Positions 7,835-17,866 are shown, numbered from the stretch's first letter. The stretch: DNA of 64,000 nucleotides from an uncultured Clostridia bacterium (GCA_934792465.1 CAKVOK010000015.1:4043-68042), one strand, 5' to 3'. The notes: generated by a model not told the origin, from the letters alone. A program made the numbers and translations.

Positions 7835-8797
7835 ATGATAGGTTTTGACATCGGCGGAACAAAATGCTCCGTAAGCGTCGGGCATGAAAAAAACGGCAGT
7901 CTTATAATAGACACCAAAAAGGTTATACCGACGCAGCATGATATTTCGCCGTATGAAATGACGGAAAAAATGTGCGTACTGGCAGAAGAGCTGACAAGAG
8001 AAAAGGATATAGTCGGTATTTCCTGCGGAGGACCTCTGAATTCCGAAACAGGCGTTATTAATTCGCCGCCGAATCTTCCGGGTTGGGACAATGTAAAAAT
8101 CACGGAGTATGTAAGTGGCAGAATGAAATGTGAAGCATATATCCAAAACGATGCAAATGCCTGTGCGGTTGCGGAATGGAAATACGGTGCAGGCGTGGGA
8201 TTTAACAATCTTGTGTTTTTCACCTTCGGCACGGGACTCGGAGCGGGACTCATTCTTGACGGCAAACTGTACAGCGGAGCGAACGGAATGGCAGGTGAAG
8301 CCGGTCATATCAGATTAAGTCCGTTCGGACCTATAGGATACGGCAAATCGGGCTCGTTCGAGGGATTCTGTTCGGGAAACGGCATTGCGCAGCTCGGCAG
8401 AATATATGCTGAGGAAGCATTCCAAACAGGCAAGAACGTTTCGTATTGTGCCGATAAATCCGAAATCGGAGAGATTACAGCAAAAAGAATTGCTGAATGT
8501 GCGGAAAGCGGACATGCGGACGCATTGAAAATATTCGATATATGCGCCGAAAAACTCGGCGAGGGACTGTCTGTAATTATAGATATTTTAAATCCGGAGG
8601 CAATTATACTCGGAAGCATTTATCAGCGGTGCGAAAATCTGCTGAAAAAGCGTATGTGGGAGGTTATAGAAAGAGAAAGTCTGTACTATTCTCACAGCAT
8701 ATGTAAAATACTTCCGGCAAAGCTTAAAGATAATATAGGAGATTATGCCGCACTTTCGGTAGCGGCGATAAATCGGAAAGGAGACAGAAATGGATAA
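7835..8797 (+). CDS. ROK-family sugar kinase
   Basis: About 320 residues. The amino-terminal phosphate loop is FDIGGTK (residues 4-10). The catalytic region has NDANACAVAEW and FGTGLGAG, and EAGHIRLSP follows. ROK kinases phosphorylate sugars with ATP in the cytoplasm. The usual CxCGxxGC zinc site after EAGH is missing and replaced by a Gly/Ser-rich stretch ending FCSGNG, as in a subset of ROK proteins. The start is the ATG at 7835, behind AAAGGAGG; an in-frame TTG at 7817 lies before the ribosome site and is rejected. The end overlaps the SIS gene by 8 bases. The substrate is not determined; the context suggests a manno-configured sugar. Confidence 0.9.
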   Translation: MIGFDIGGTKCSVSVGHEKNGSLIIDTKKVIPTQHDISPYEMTEKMCVLAEELTREKDIVGISCGGPLNSETGVINSPPNLPGWDNVKITEYVSGRMKCEAYIQNDANACAVAEWKYGAGVGFNNLVFFTFGTGLGAGLILDGKLYSGANGMAGEAGHIRLSPFGPIGYGKSGSFEGFCSGNGIAQLGRIYAEEAFQTGKNVSYCADKSEIGEITAKRIAECAESGHADALKIFDICAEKLGEGLSVIIDILNPEAIILGSIYQRCENLLKKRMWEVIERESLYYSHSICKILPAKLKDNIGDYAALSVAAINRKGDRNG

Positions 8798-9410
8798 TTT
8801 ATACGAAAGATATCCGAGCTTAAAAGAATGTGAAACGGATATTGAAAATGCTGTAAAAGCAGTATGCGGCACCTATAAAGACGGAGGAAAGCTTCTTGCG
8901 TGCGGCAACGGCGGCAGCTGTGCGGACTGCGACCATATAGTCGGAGAGCTTATGAAAGGTTTTCTGCTGAAAAGGGAGCAGCCGGAACTTCTTGGAAAGC
9001 TTGAAAAACTTGGTTTTAGCGATGCGGAATACATGGCAAAGCATATTCAGGGGGCACTGCCTGCGATTTCGCTGCCGCATCAGGCGGCATTGCTGACGGC
9101 ATTCGCTAATGATGTTGCAGCGGATATGATATATGCACAGATGGTGTACGGATATGCAAAAAAAGAGGATATACTGATATGCATATCTACGTCCGGCAAT
9201 TCAAAGAATGTTGTATATGCGGCAAAAATTGCGAAAGTACTCGGTATAAAAACCGTTGCGCTGACCGGGAAAAACGAAAGCAAGCTTTCGGAAATATGCG
9301 ATATTGCGGTGCGTGTGCCGGAAACGGAAACATATAAGGTGCAGGAACTTCATCTGCCTGTATATCATTATATATGTGCGAAAACGGAAAAAAATTTTTT
9401 TAACAATTAA
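8790..9410 (+). CDS. SIS-domain phosphosugar isomerase, GmhA (phosphoheptose isomerase)-like
   Basis: A 206-residue SIS protein. The phosphate-binding region CGNGGSCAD (38-46) is followed by an acidic residue, E53 in VGELMKG, that aligns with the catalytic Glu of GmhA. The second phosphate loop STSGNS (133-138) and a late VQELHLPVYH block with H188 match the GmhA catalytic His. GmhA interconverts sedoheptulose 7-phosphate and manno-heptose 7-phosphate. Compared with E. coli GmhA there is an insertion of roughly 35-40 residues after the first catalytic region (about 57-95). It is translationally coupled to the ROK kinase and followed 18 bases later by transaldolase, whose substrate is also sedoheptulose 7-phosphate. 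A hexose-phosphate isomerase role cannot be excluded. Confidence 0.82.
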   Translation: MDNLYERYPSLKECETDIENAVKAVCGTYKDGGKLLACGNGGSCADCDHIVGELMKGFLLKREQPELLGKLEKLGFSDAEYMAKHIQGALPAISLPHQAALLTAFANDVAADMIYAQMVYGYAKKEDILICISTSGNSKNVVYAAKIAKVLGIKTVALTGKNESKLSEICDIAVRVPETETYKVQELHLPVYHYICAKTEKNFFNN

Positions 9411-9428
9411 TTTTAGGAGGTTATCATT

Positions 9429-10070
9429 ATGAAAATATTTATTGACACAGCAAACACGGAAGAAATAAGAGAGGCTAACGAACTCGGAATAATCTGCGGA
9501 GTAACGACAAATCCGTCGCTTATAGCGAAAGAGGGCAGAGTTTTTGAAGAAGTTGTTAAAGAAATAACGGGAATAGTCGACGGGCCTATTTCGGCAGAGG
9601 TAATCAGCCTTGAAGCGGATAAAATGATTGAAGAAGCACTGGAGCTTGCAAAAATACATAAAAATATCGTAATAAAAATACCTATGACGGCAGAGGGGCT
9701 CAAGGCGGTTTCCGTATTGTCGAAAAAAGGTATACACACAAATGTTACGCTTATATTCAGTCCGGCACAGGCATTGCTTGCCGCAAGAGCAGGCGCAACG
9801 TATGTAAGTCCTTTTGTGGGCAGACTTAATGATATAGCATCGGACGGAAACAAGCTTATCGAAAGCATTGCCGGAATATATGAAATACACGGAATAGATA
9901 CGGAGATAATCGCCGCAAGCATAAGAAGTCCGGAAGATGTAACGGATGCGGCGCTTGCAGGTGCGGATATTGCGACAATTCCGTATAAAGTAATATTGCA
10001 GATGATTAAGCATCCGCTCACGGACGCCGGAATAGAACGTTTTCTGAAAGATTGGGAAGGTCTGAAATGA
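9429..10070 (+). CDS. tal: Transaldolase, short (TalC-type) form
   Basis: The 213-residue TIM-barrel protein belongs to the small transaldolase/fructose-6-phosphate aldolase group. K83 (VIKIPMT) is the Schiff-base lysine. The two residues that separate the activities favour transaldolase: E57 (SAEV), where FSA has Gln, and F129 (SPFVGR), where FSA has Tyr. It should move dihydroxyacetone units between sedoheptulose 7-phosphate or fructose 6-phosphate and aldose acceptors. GGAGG precedes the ATG. Its stop overlaps the GH38 start (AAATGA), so the genes are co-translated. The call of transaldolase over aldolase rests on known residue differences, not on an assay. Confidence 0.9.
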   Translation: MKIFIDTANTEEIREANELGIICGVTTNPSLIAKEGRVFEEVVKEITGIVDGPISAEVISLEADKMIEEALELAKIHKNIVIKIPMTAEGLKAVSVLSKKGIHTNVTLIFSPAQALLAARAGATYVSPFVGRLNDIASDGNKLIESIAGIYEIHGIDTEIIAASIRSPEDVTDAALAGADIATIPYKVILQMIKHPLTDAGIERFLKDWEGLK

Positions 10071-12463
10071 ATAAAGTATATTTAATCGGAAATGCACATT
10101 TAGACCCGGTATGGCTGTGGCAGTGGCAGGAGGGTTTCACCGAAATCAAAGCTACTTTCAGAAGCGCACTCGACAGAATGAAAGAATTTCCCGATTTTAA
10201 ATTTACTTCTGCTTGCGGTGCATATTATATGTGGATTGAAAAAAGCGACAAAAAGATGTTTGATGAAATCGTTATGCGTGTGAAAGAGGGACGCTGGAAC
10301 TTGGTAGGCGGATGGTTTATTCAGCCGGATTGCAATATTCCGTCCGGAGAGTCGTTCGCACGCCATGCACTGATAACACAGCGATATTTTAAAGAAAAAT
10401 TCGGTGTAATATCACACGTCGGATATAATGTGGATTCTTTCGGACATAACGGGAATCTTCCGCAGATACTTAAAAAGAGCGGCATGGACAGCTATGTTTT
10501 CATGCGTCCCGGTTCGCATGAAAAGGAGCTTCCGTCATATCTTTTCGATTGGGAAAGTGCGGACGGCAGCAGAGTTCGCACATACCGCATACCGGAGCGA
10601 TACAATATTGATATGGGAACGCTGAATGTATTCGAAGATGTTGAAAAGCTTGCGGACAAAACGCCTATGATGGCATTTTACGGCGTAGGCAATCACGGCG
10701 GCGGAGCAACAATAGAATTGCTTGATGTAATGCATAAAACATTGACGGACAATTTTTTGTATTCGACGGCTGATGAATATTTTAACAACGTGAAAGATAT
10801 ATCCGTACCCGTAGTTTGCGATGATTTGCAGTTTCATGCCAAGGGCTGCTACAGCGCAATGAGTGAGGTTAAGAAAAACAACAGACGGTGCGAAAATATG
10901 CTTTATGAAACGGAAGCATATTCCGTGCTTTCAAACAAGCTGATGAATACGGAATATCCGTCTGCGGAGCTTGAAACGGCATGGAAAGATGTGCTGTTCA
11001 ATCAGTTCCACGATACAATGGGAGGCTGCGCAATCAAAGAAGCATATGACGATGCAAGACAAACGCACGGTGAGGCACTTGCCATAGCCGGCAGAAGCTC
11101 TAATTTTGCGTTGCAGCAGATTTCGTGGAATATCGATACGATGGATGGCAAAGAATTAACGCCGTACAAGGCATGGCCGCCGGTTACATCGTGGCGCACA
11201 AAAGAAAACATAGGAACACCGGCAGTCATATTCAATCCGCTTGCATACGAAGTCGAAACGGTTATTTCCGTGCATGATATGGCGAAAATCATAACCGATG
11301 AAAACGGTAATGTGATACCGATACAATATGTACGTGATTCAAAAACCAATGTAAATGATAAGTATAAAACGGCATTCAGAGCAAAAATCCCGGCTATGGG
11401 ATATTGCGTATACAAGATGTACTTTGACTCTGAAACGCAAGAATACGAAACGAAGCTTTCGGCAGCGGATACATATATGGAAAACGAATTTGTCCGTATT
11501 GAATTTGACGAAAAAACCGGTGAAGTATGCGGATTTAAAGACAAGAAGAACGGCAGAGATTTAATCAAAAACGTATGCTCGGCTGTATTGGCGGACGAAA
11601 CGGATTCGGATACATGGGCACACGGAAAAGAAAAGTTCAAAAATTATGTTGCAAAGTGCGAAAGCGGCAGCGTAAAGCTTATAGAAAACGGTCCGGTGCG
11701 TGCGGCGGTTCGTTGCGAACAGCACTTTGAAAACACGCATATAATACGTGATTATTATTTGGCATACAATGATAATTTCGTAACCGTTAAAACAAAAGCG
11801 AATTTCAGAGAAAAGCATAAAATGCTGAAATTTGCAATACCGGTTAATACCGAAAATCCGAAAGCATTCTGTGAAATACCATACGGATATATCGAAAGAC
11901 CGACAGACGGCACGGAACAGCCGTCCGGCGCATGGATTGCAATGAACGGCGACAACGGCGGAATAGGTGCGGCAACAACGGCACAATACAGCTTTGATGC
12001 CGAAAATAACGTGCTTTCGCTTACGATACTCCGTGGGGCGATATATGCCGACCATTTCGGACAGCGTGACGAATTTTGCGAATATATGGAGCAGGGTGAG
12101 CATGAATTTGAATATACGCTTTTCCCGTTCAAGTCTTTTGCGGATTCGGAGAAAAAAGCGCAGGCACTGAATAATCAGCCGACAATCGTAACGGAAACAT
12201 TCCATAAAGGAAAGCTCGGTACAAGCTATTCGGGAATTTCGGTGTCGAAAGAAAATATTATTGTAACGGCATTGAAAAAACATGAAGATTCCGATGCGAT
12301 TGCATTAAGATGCTACGAAAGCGAGAACAGATATACTGCGGCGGAGATAGAGGTGTTCGGTACAAAATTCGAAGCCGAATTTGAACATAGCGAAATAAAA
12401 ACGTTTATAATCAAAGACGGAATCTGTACGGAAACAAATCTCTTGGAAAATGAATTGATATAA
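10067..12463 (+). CDS. GH38 alpha-mannosidase, cytoplasmic
   Basis: About 798 residues without a signal peptide. The GH38 catalytic region is plain from the first residues: NAHLDPVWLW supplies zinc ligands H11 and D13, and NVDSFGHN holds the nucleophile D123. A later GNHGGGAT provides another zinc His. Middle and carboxy-terminal beta domains follow, as in family members of 800-1000 residues. GH38 enzymes remove terminal alpha-linked mannose. I use the ATG at 10067, which overlaps the transaldolase stop. It is the last gene of the operon, before a strong terminator. No transporter is encoded within the operon, so its substrate must enter through another system. Because manno-heptose has the same ring configuration as mannose, a mannoheptoside substrate is conceivable. 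Confidence 0.94.
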   Translation: MNKVYLIGNAHLDPVWLWQWQEGFTEIKATFRSALDRMKEFPDFKFTSACGAYYMWIEKSDKKMFDEIVMRVKEGRWNLVGGWFIQPDCNIPSGESFARHALITQRYFKEKFGVISHVGYNVDSFGHNGNLPQILKKSGMDSYVFMRPGSHEKELPSYLFDWESADGSRVRTYRIPERYNIDMGTLNVFEDVEKLADKTPMMAFYGVGNHGGGATIELLDVMHKTLTDNFLYSTADEYFNNVKDISVPVVCDDLQFHAKGCYSAMSEVKKNNRRCENMLYETEAYSVLSNKLMNTEYPSAELETAWKDVLFNQFHDTMGGCAIKEAYDDARQTHGEALAIAGRSSNFALQQISWNIDTMDGKELTPYKAWPPVTSWRTKENIGTPAVIFNPLAYEVETVISVHDMAKIITDENGNVIPIQYVRDSKTNVNDKYKTAFRAKIPAMGYCVYKMYFDSETQEYETKLSAADTYMENEFVRIEFDEKTGEVCGFKDKKNGRDLIKNVCSAVLADETDSDTWAHGKEKFKNYVAKCESGSVKLIENGPVRAAVRCEQHFENTHIIRDYYLAYNDNFVTVKTKANFREKHKMLKFAIPVNTENPKAFCEIPYGYIERPTDGTEQPSGAWIAMNGDNGGIGAATTAQYSFDAENNVLSLTILRGAIYADHFGQRDEFCEYMEQGEHEFEYTLFPFKSFADSEKKAQALNNQPTIVTETFHKGKLGTSYSGISVSKENIIVTALKKHEDSDAIALRCYESENRYTAAEIEVFGTKFEAEFEHSEIKTFIIKDGICTETNLLENELI

Positions 12464-12510
12464 TTGCAAAAAAAGCACGAATGCATTAGGTATTTCGTGC
12501 TTTTTTGCAA
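12464..12510 (+). terminator. Terminator of the GH38 operon
   Basis: TTGCAAAAAAAGCACGAA (12464-12481) and TTCGTGCTTTTTTGCAA (12494-12510) form a long near-perfect hairpin whose 3' arm contains the T-tract. Confidence 0.85.
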
Positions 12511-12543
12511 ATTGAATATTTTTGGGCAAAATAAGATATGCAA

Positions 12544-12607
12544 TTTTAGAAATTGACGGATTTTTTATAAAATGCCTCTTGTAAACACGGCAAAAACATG
12601 ATAAATT
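12544..12607 (+). promoter_or_regulatory. Promoter and putative activator site of the 12644 gene
   Basis: TTGTAA (12579-12584), 17 bases, TAAATT (12602-12607). Upstream is TTTTAGAAATTGA (12544-12556), with a weaker copy TTTTATAAAATGC 19 bases further on. The same 13-mer occurs before the transporter operon at 17867, and both promoters share a CTCTTGT..(A)TGATAA skeleton. Confidence 0.5.
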
Positions 12608-12643
12608 ATATAATATAGAGTAAAATAACGGAGGTATGTACAT

Positions 12644-15535
12644 ATGACTAAAAGAAATCTGAAACGAATTTCGTCGCTTTTAACGGCATTCGGTGTGCTT
12701 GTATCCGGTATCGGTGCGACAGCCGTGTCAGGCACCGAACCGCTGGTCTATGAAGCTGTTGTGAAACAGGGTACGGACGTATACGGCGTGCCGGGCAGTC
12801 AGGAACGAAAATTCGGCCATGCAAGACTTGATTTTCAAAACGGCAGTATCGGAGTTTCAACTCTGCCGAGCGCAGAATCAAACGGGACAACAGCATATGC
12901 ACTTGTGCCGAACGGAAAAGAATTTTTGTTTTCGTATATCGTAGACCCGTCAACCGGCAAGCTTTCTCTTGCCGTGAACGGTGAAATCGAAGCAACGGGA
13001 ATTTGTACGGATTTGAAAGGTACAACATCAATCAATGAGAAATGGTATACCGGCTGGAAGCAGGAAGGACCTGCGCTGCAAAACGCAGGTGTTATGAAAC
13101 CGGCGGCACAGAGTGCGGAAATAGCCGAATGTGATACTGCTTCGGTAAAAATAAAGCTTGTCCGCCCGATTCAGTATGCCGACATTGCAAAACTCGGAAT
13201 TTATACTTCTTCCGGAACGAAAATAACTGTTTCGGACTATACAAAAGATAATAATGTTATTACGCTGAAAACGGCTGTGCTGCTTTCAAGCGGTACACAG
13301 TATACCGTAAAAGGAACGAACATACCGGATATATACGGCGGAACAAGCAATATATCGGTTACGTTTACGCCGCAAAAAAGCGGAGTGCTTACGAAAGGTA
13401 AAGACGTAACACCGTCGAAAAGCGTTGCACGTGCATGGGGATTTGAACGCAGAATAGACTGGCATGAAGAAAGCGAGCTTACAAAAAATAACGGCTGGCG
13501 AATTTCTCAGGCAGTTATAGGATATGATGACGACACAGATTTTTATAAAAGACTGTATGCAATGAAACTCTCAAAAGAATATGTAAAAGAGGGTAAATAT
13601 TCGCTTAAATGGGATAATCACCCGTATTATCCGACGTTGGCAACGGAAATTGCCGAAAAGGACTGGACAGGCGCCAATATGTTCAATATGCGGATATATT
13701 CCGAAAAGGCTACAAATGAGGTTGTAACTCTGCTTATATATTCGGATAATCCGAACACACCGTGGAAAGACGGATACACATATCCCATAAAGATTGATTG
13801 GGAGGGCGAAAAGGAAATAAGTATTCCTCTGAATAAATTTAATAAATTTGAAAATCCGACAGGCTTTGACAATGTAAGCGGAATTTATTTTACAACAAAG
13901 ATATACAACGGTTCGCCAAGTCCCGATACCGTGCTTTATCTTGATGATATAAATGTAACTTATTCTCCGGACTATCCTATCACACCAAGCCCTGCGGCAA
14001 GAGTTGTTCCTGAAAATACGCACAGGGGTATGCCTTATGACGCTTCAAGGCTGAATCATGGCGGGGATGAAGTGAAAAAAGATGCGGTAACTCCTTACGA
14101 ATATGTTGCATATAACAAAACAGAACGTGCTTTATACGGATATAATCCGCAGTATATTCCGGGTGTCGCAAGCTTTGACAAGGACGGCAAAATATATATC
14201 AGGGCAGACGGCACGCATATTCAGTATCTTGATGAAAATAATAAATGGAAAGTGGTTGAGCTGGATTCGTATGTGAAAAAATATCTCCGTGTATGGGACG
14301 GCGGTTCGCCGGACGAACCCGTTATCCGCTTTGATAATGACGGTTGGGCATATGTGCTTGTTACGACGGACAGCGGGTCGATTCTATGCTGGTCGTCGGA
14401 CGGCATGAAAACGTGGAAAACACATCAGCTGCCGGAAGCATATACATTTGCAAGATTTGAGCATATAGAGGGAAATAACACGGACGCAATGAACAGACCG
14501 CCGCTTATAATGAACCATTCTCAGTCTTCAAGCTACGGTGCTGCCGGAATACTTACAATACCTACCAAGACAAATAACGGAAATCTTTCGTTCAAAACCG
14601 TAAAATATGCCGATGCATGCATGAATACGGCAGTACATACGGGTGACGGAAACTTTATAATAAGCAAGGGAAATACGGCATATGTGGTATACGGAATATA
14701 CAATTATTCAAGTCTTAGCAATCCGACCGAGAAAATACCGTCAAATCACCCGGCACTTTCAATGCAATATGACAGATCGGGAACCACGCTCTATTTTAAA
14801 AACGGTGTTCCGGCATTTGTAAGGAAAATAAACTTAACGGACGGAAGCGTGTCCGACCCCGTATTTGTCGGATTCGGCGGTGTTGCAAATGACGACCACA
14901 ACTGGCCGGGAATTTCAATGGATTCCGAGGGATATATCCACGTTATAATGAACGGACATCACGACCCCGTATGCTATACAAAATCGGCAAAGCCGAACGA
15001 TATAAGCTCGTGGAGCGATATTGAACAAATCGGAACTTTTAATTCCTACGGCTCGATATTGATTGATAAAAATGATGAAATACATATTATGACAAGAGAT
15101 GCTTCGAGAGGTTACAGATTTGATATTTCCGTCACATCGAAAGCTAAGGGCGGCAGTTGGACAAAAAGCTACGTAATTAAGCGTACGGCACCGTATTATG
15201 AGGTGGCAAGACAAAGAATGTCGTACAATCCGCTGACAAACGATATTTACATACATTATTATTCTCAGTCGGACTATTTTGAAGTATTTAAGGACGAATA
15301 CGACGGCATTGTATTTACATGGCCGAACGAAGAACGCACTATGCTGATTACACCCGATACCGACGGAGCGCTCGGAGTTTTGCCGAGGGGTACTGACAGA
15401 CTTGACGGCAGTCTTAAACATAAACGCTTTTTTGAGCTTACCGACGCAGGTAACGGCAGAGAGGGCGTGCTGGTAAAATCCACCGACGGAGGAAAGACAT
15501 TCAAAATGCTGAAAACAAGCGATTGCATAAGATGA
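12644..15535 (+). CDS. Secreted BNR-4 beta-propeller glycan-active protein
   Basis: A 963-residue exported protein with a signal peptide at residues 1-29. In order: a partial jelly-roll module (31-135), an Ig-like Big_5-type module (155-245), a carbohydrate-binding-like beta-sandwich (265-440, ending VLYLDDINV) and a propeller (about 490-960) with DDHNWPGISMD and NGHH near 751-773. The propeller fits the BNR-4 family, whose members include PL24/PL25/PL42 lyases and GH145 enzymes acting on rhamnose-uronic acid linkages. Its closest relative here is the 30637 protein, which has the same last two modules in the same order. Whether it is a lyase, a hydrolase or a binder is unknown. It lacks an LPXTG, SLH or dockerin anchor. 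Confidence 0.8.
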   Translation: MTKRNLKRISSLLTAFGVLVSGIGATAVSGTEPLVYEAVVKQGTDVYGVPGSQERKFGHARLDFQNGSIGVSTLPSAESNGTTAYALVPNGKEFLFSYIVDPSTGKLSLAVNGEIEATGICTDLKGTTSINEKWYTGWKQEGPALQNAGVMKPAAQSAEIAECDTASVKIKLVRPIQYADIAKLGIYTSSGTKITVSDYTKDNNVITLKTAVLLSSGTQYTVKGTNIPDIYGGTSNISVTFTPQKSGVLTKGKDVTPSKSVARAWGFERRIDWHEESELTKNNGWRISQAVIGYDDDTDFYKRLYAMKLSKEYVKEGKYSLKWDNHPYYPTLATEIAEKDWTGANMFNMRIYSEKATNEVVTLLIYSDNPNTPWKDGYTYPIKIDWEGEKEISIPLNKFNKFENPTGFDNVSGIYFTTKIYNGSPSPDTVLYLDDINVTYSPDYPITPSPAARVVPENTHRGMPYDASRLNHGGDEVKKDAVTPYEYVAYNKTERALYGYNPQYIPGVASFDKDGKIYIRADGTHIQYLDENNKWKVVELDSYVKKYLRVWDGGSPDEPVIRFDNDGWAYVLVTTDSGSILCWSSDGMKTWKTHQLPEAYTFARFEHIEGNNTDAMNRPPLIMNHSQSSSYGAAGILTIPTKTNNGNLSFKTVKYADACMNTAVHTGDGNFIISKGNTAYVVYGIYNYSSLSNPTEKIPSNHPALSMQYDRSGTTLYFKNGVPAFVRKINLTDGSVSDPVFVGFGGVANDDHNWPGISMDSEGYIHVIMNGHHDPVCYTKSAKPNDISSWSDIEQIGTFNSYGSILIDKNDEIHIMTRDASRGYRFDISVTSKAKGGSWTKSYVIKRTAPYYEVARQRMSYNPLTNDIYIHYYSQSDYFEVFKDEYDGIVFTWPNEERTMLITPDTDGALGVLPRGTDRLDGSLKHKRFFELTDAGNGREGVLVKSTDGGKTFKMLKTSDCIR

Positions 15536-15541
15536 TTTTGC

Positions 15542-15570
15542 TTGACATATTGCATAAATTATGATAGAAT
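15542..15570 (+). promoter_or_regulatory. Promoter of the membrane AraC regulator
   Basis: TTGACA (15542-15547), 17 bases, TAGAAT (15565-15570). It begins seven bases after the 12644 gene's stop. Confidence 0.82.
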
Positions 15571-15603
15571 AGAAGAATACGATAAAAAACAGGAGTGGTA
15601 AAG

Positions 15604-17865
15604 GTGAAAAGAAAAGAACGTTTTGTATTTGATAAAAGCAGCTATCTTCACAGCTTGATTTATTCATACGGAGCAGTCATACTCGTTCTCTTTCTTATAT
15701 ACTTTACCACTTATTTTATTATGTCGAATGCCGTGGAGCGCGAACAGGCTGAGAAAACGGTTCAGCTGCTTGAAAATGCACGTGATAATGTTGATAACGA
15801 AATGCTTATGATTACGCAGGTAACCAATCTGATTGCGGCAAACAACGAGATGATAGGCAGCTTTTCGAGAGAAGAATCGCTCGATTTTGCCTATGAAGAT
15901 TATATAGGCATGCAATATCTTAAAAATGTAAATATTACATCCGGAGTTGTCGATGAAATTTACATTTACAACAAAAAGCGGGATAAAATAATATCTTCAT
16001 CGACAACGGCATCGGCATTGGATTTCTTTGACGCCAAGCACAATGCGGACGGTTATACCTTTGAAGAATGGAAAAAGTTTCTCGGCGGTTCATATGCAAA
16101 AACGCTTACAATGCTTCCGAAATGCGGTCATAACGACGAAAACGGCGTCGGAGGGAAATATATAGCGTATGTGCAGTCGCTGCCGATGAACGTCAGCAGA
16201 GAAAAGGATTTGACGCTTGTTATTCTGATAAATCCGTCTAAGCTTACGGAACGTATGGGAAGCGTAGGGCTCGATGAGGACGGTCAGTTTGCCGTTCTCA
16301 ACAAAGAGGGTGAACCGCTGATTTCCGTAGGAAAATCTATAATCCCAAACAAACGCCTTAACGGACTTACAGACGGCAATATCACCGAAAAAAGCGGGAA
16401 ATATCTTGTCAGTACCATACGTTCGGATATTATTTCGTGGAAATATATCGTAATTGTGCCGCAGACCTCGTATATGAACGAAGTCCATACGGTGAAAATA
16501 ACGGCGGTTATATGCATGATTCTGTTTATATGCGCCGGAATATTGCTGATTTATTTCTTCTCGCGAAAAAACTACAGACCTCTGCAAAGTCTGCTTGAAA
16601 GTCTGAATATTAAAAACGAAAATATCGGTGATAACGAATTCGGAATTATACTCCAAAATATAGAGAATATGCAGCAGGAATACGGAAAAATGCTGCATGA
16701 CAGCAGAACGAGCAAGAAGCAGCAGAAAGAAAAATACATTAAAAGCATACTTGAGGGCAGCGAGAGCGCACGGAAGCTGTTTGATGAAAACGTAATGCGA
16801 AGCTACGATTTCGACGCTGACGGCTACGGTTATTTTGTATTGCTGATTAAGATTGAAAATTCAAGTGCATTTATGGAAATTATGGATATGCGCCTTGATA
16901 TGGGTCAATATGCGCTTTCCAACGTAATTTCCGAGCTTTTTGAAATGAAAAAGGCAAAATCGTATATAACGCCGATAAGCGGAGATACATTGGGAGTCAT
17001 TGCGGATTTCACGGAAAAGACGGAAAACGCACAAGATGTCGTTGCCGGAATCATCGAACACTTCACGGACTTTTTCAGAAAAAATTACGGAATGGAGCTG
17101 TTTATTGCCGTAAGCCGCGAGGTTGAAGAGGTATATGAGCTTGAAGATTGTTATTCCGAAGCAGTTCAGGCAATGAAATACCGCATAGTAATAGGCAGGG
17201 GCAAAACCGTGTTTTACGGTGATATTGCGGATAAGCGTATAGATTATGTATATACGGCGGAACAGGAAAGAGAGATTGCGGCAGGCATTAACGGCGGAGA
17301 TTACGAGCGTGTCGAAAAGGTAATAAACACACTTTTTGAAACAAACGTGTACAGCCGTGATTATGCGGCGATTGCGGTGCGGGGCTTCATATTGGAGCTT
17401 GTTCGCACGCTGATTAAGCTCGTGCCGTCCGCACTCGTTATAAACGCTGCGGAATTTGAAGAAAAAACCGCAGAGGAAATCAAACAAAAAATACTCGAAG
17501 CCGTTCGCGAGGGGTGCAGTATTCAGAAAAATAAAGGTCAGTCGGACATAGGCAATACGGTTGCCGAATATGTAAAGAATAATTATGCCGACCCGGATTT
17601 GTCCGTTAATACGCTCGGTGAAAAATTCGGACTTTCGCCGTCATATCTTTCAAAGCTGTTCCGTGAACAGACGGGCAACGGACTTTTGAGCTATATTCAC
17701 GAAGTGAGAACAGCTCATGCAGAGGAACTGCTCTCAAAGGGAATGAATATAGAAACGGTTGCCGAAAAGGTCGGTTACATAAGCGGCAATTCCTTTGCAA
17801 GAACGTATAAAAAGCTTAGAGGAATAACGCCGGGACAATATAAAAGAGAAAAGAAAACAGAGTAG
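15604..17865 (+). CDS. Membrane-bound AraC-family regulator with extracytoplasmic sensor
   Basis: About 753 residues. One membrane helix near residues 20-42 and another near 295-318 (VICMILFICAGILLIYFF) enclose an extracellular Cache-like sensor of about 250 residues. A cytoplasmic middle domain follows, and the last ~100 residues are a paired AraC helix-turn-helix (LSVNTLGEKFGLSPSYLS, IETVAEKVGY, ITPGQYK). Such one-protein sensors control adjacent sugar importer operons in Firmicutes. I use GTG 15604, 8 bases after AGGAG; the earlier GTG at 15595 overlaps that ribosome site. It sits directly upstream of the binding protein/permease genes and between the two copies of the TTTTAGAAATTGA motif, so those are its likely targets. 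Confidence 0.88.
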   Translation: MKRKERFVFDKSSYLHSLIYSYGAVILVLFLIYFTTYFIMSNAVEREQAEKTVQLLENARDNVDNEMLMITQVTNLIAANNEMIGSFSREESLDFAYEDYIGMQYLKNVNITSGVVDEIYIYNKKRDKIISSSTTASALDFFDAKHNADGYTFEEWKKFLGGSYAKTLTMLPKCGHNDENGVGGKYIAYVQSLPMNVSREKDLTLVILINPSKLTERMGSVGLDEDGQFAVLNKEGEPLISVGKSIIPNKRLNGLTDGNITEKSGKYLVSTIRSDIISWKYIVIVPQTSYMNEVHTVKITAVICMILFICAGILLIYFFSRKNYRPLQSLLESLNIKNENIGDNEFGIILQNIENMQQEYGKMLHDSRTSKKQQKEKYIKSILEGSESARKLFDENVMRSYDFDADGYGYFVLLIKIENSSAFMEIMDMRLDMGQYALSNVISELFEMKKAKSYITPISGDTLGVIADFTEKTENAQDVVAGIIEHFTDFFRKNYGMELFIAVSREVEEVYELEDCYSEAVQAMKYRIVIGRGKTVFYGDIADKRIDYVYTAEQEREIAAGINGGDYERVEKVINTLFETNVYSRDYAAIAVRGFILELVRTLIKLVPSALVINAAEFEEKTAEEIKQKILEAVREGCSIQKNKGQSDIGNTVAEYVKNNYADPDLSVNTLGEKFGLSPSYLSKLFREQTGNGLLSYIHEVRTAHAEELLSKGMNIETVAEKVGYISGNSFARTYKKLRGITPGQYKREKKTE

Positions 17866-17866
17866 A

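Noticed and set aside
9429..10070. Fructose-6-phosphate aldolase
   Set aside because: The two diagnostic positions are Glu (57) and Phe (129), as in transaldolase, not Gln and Tyr.
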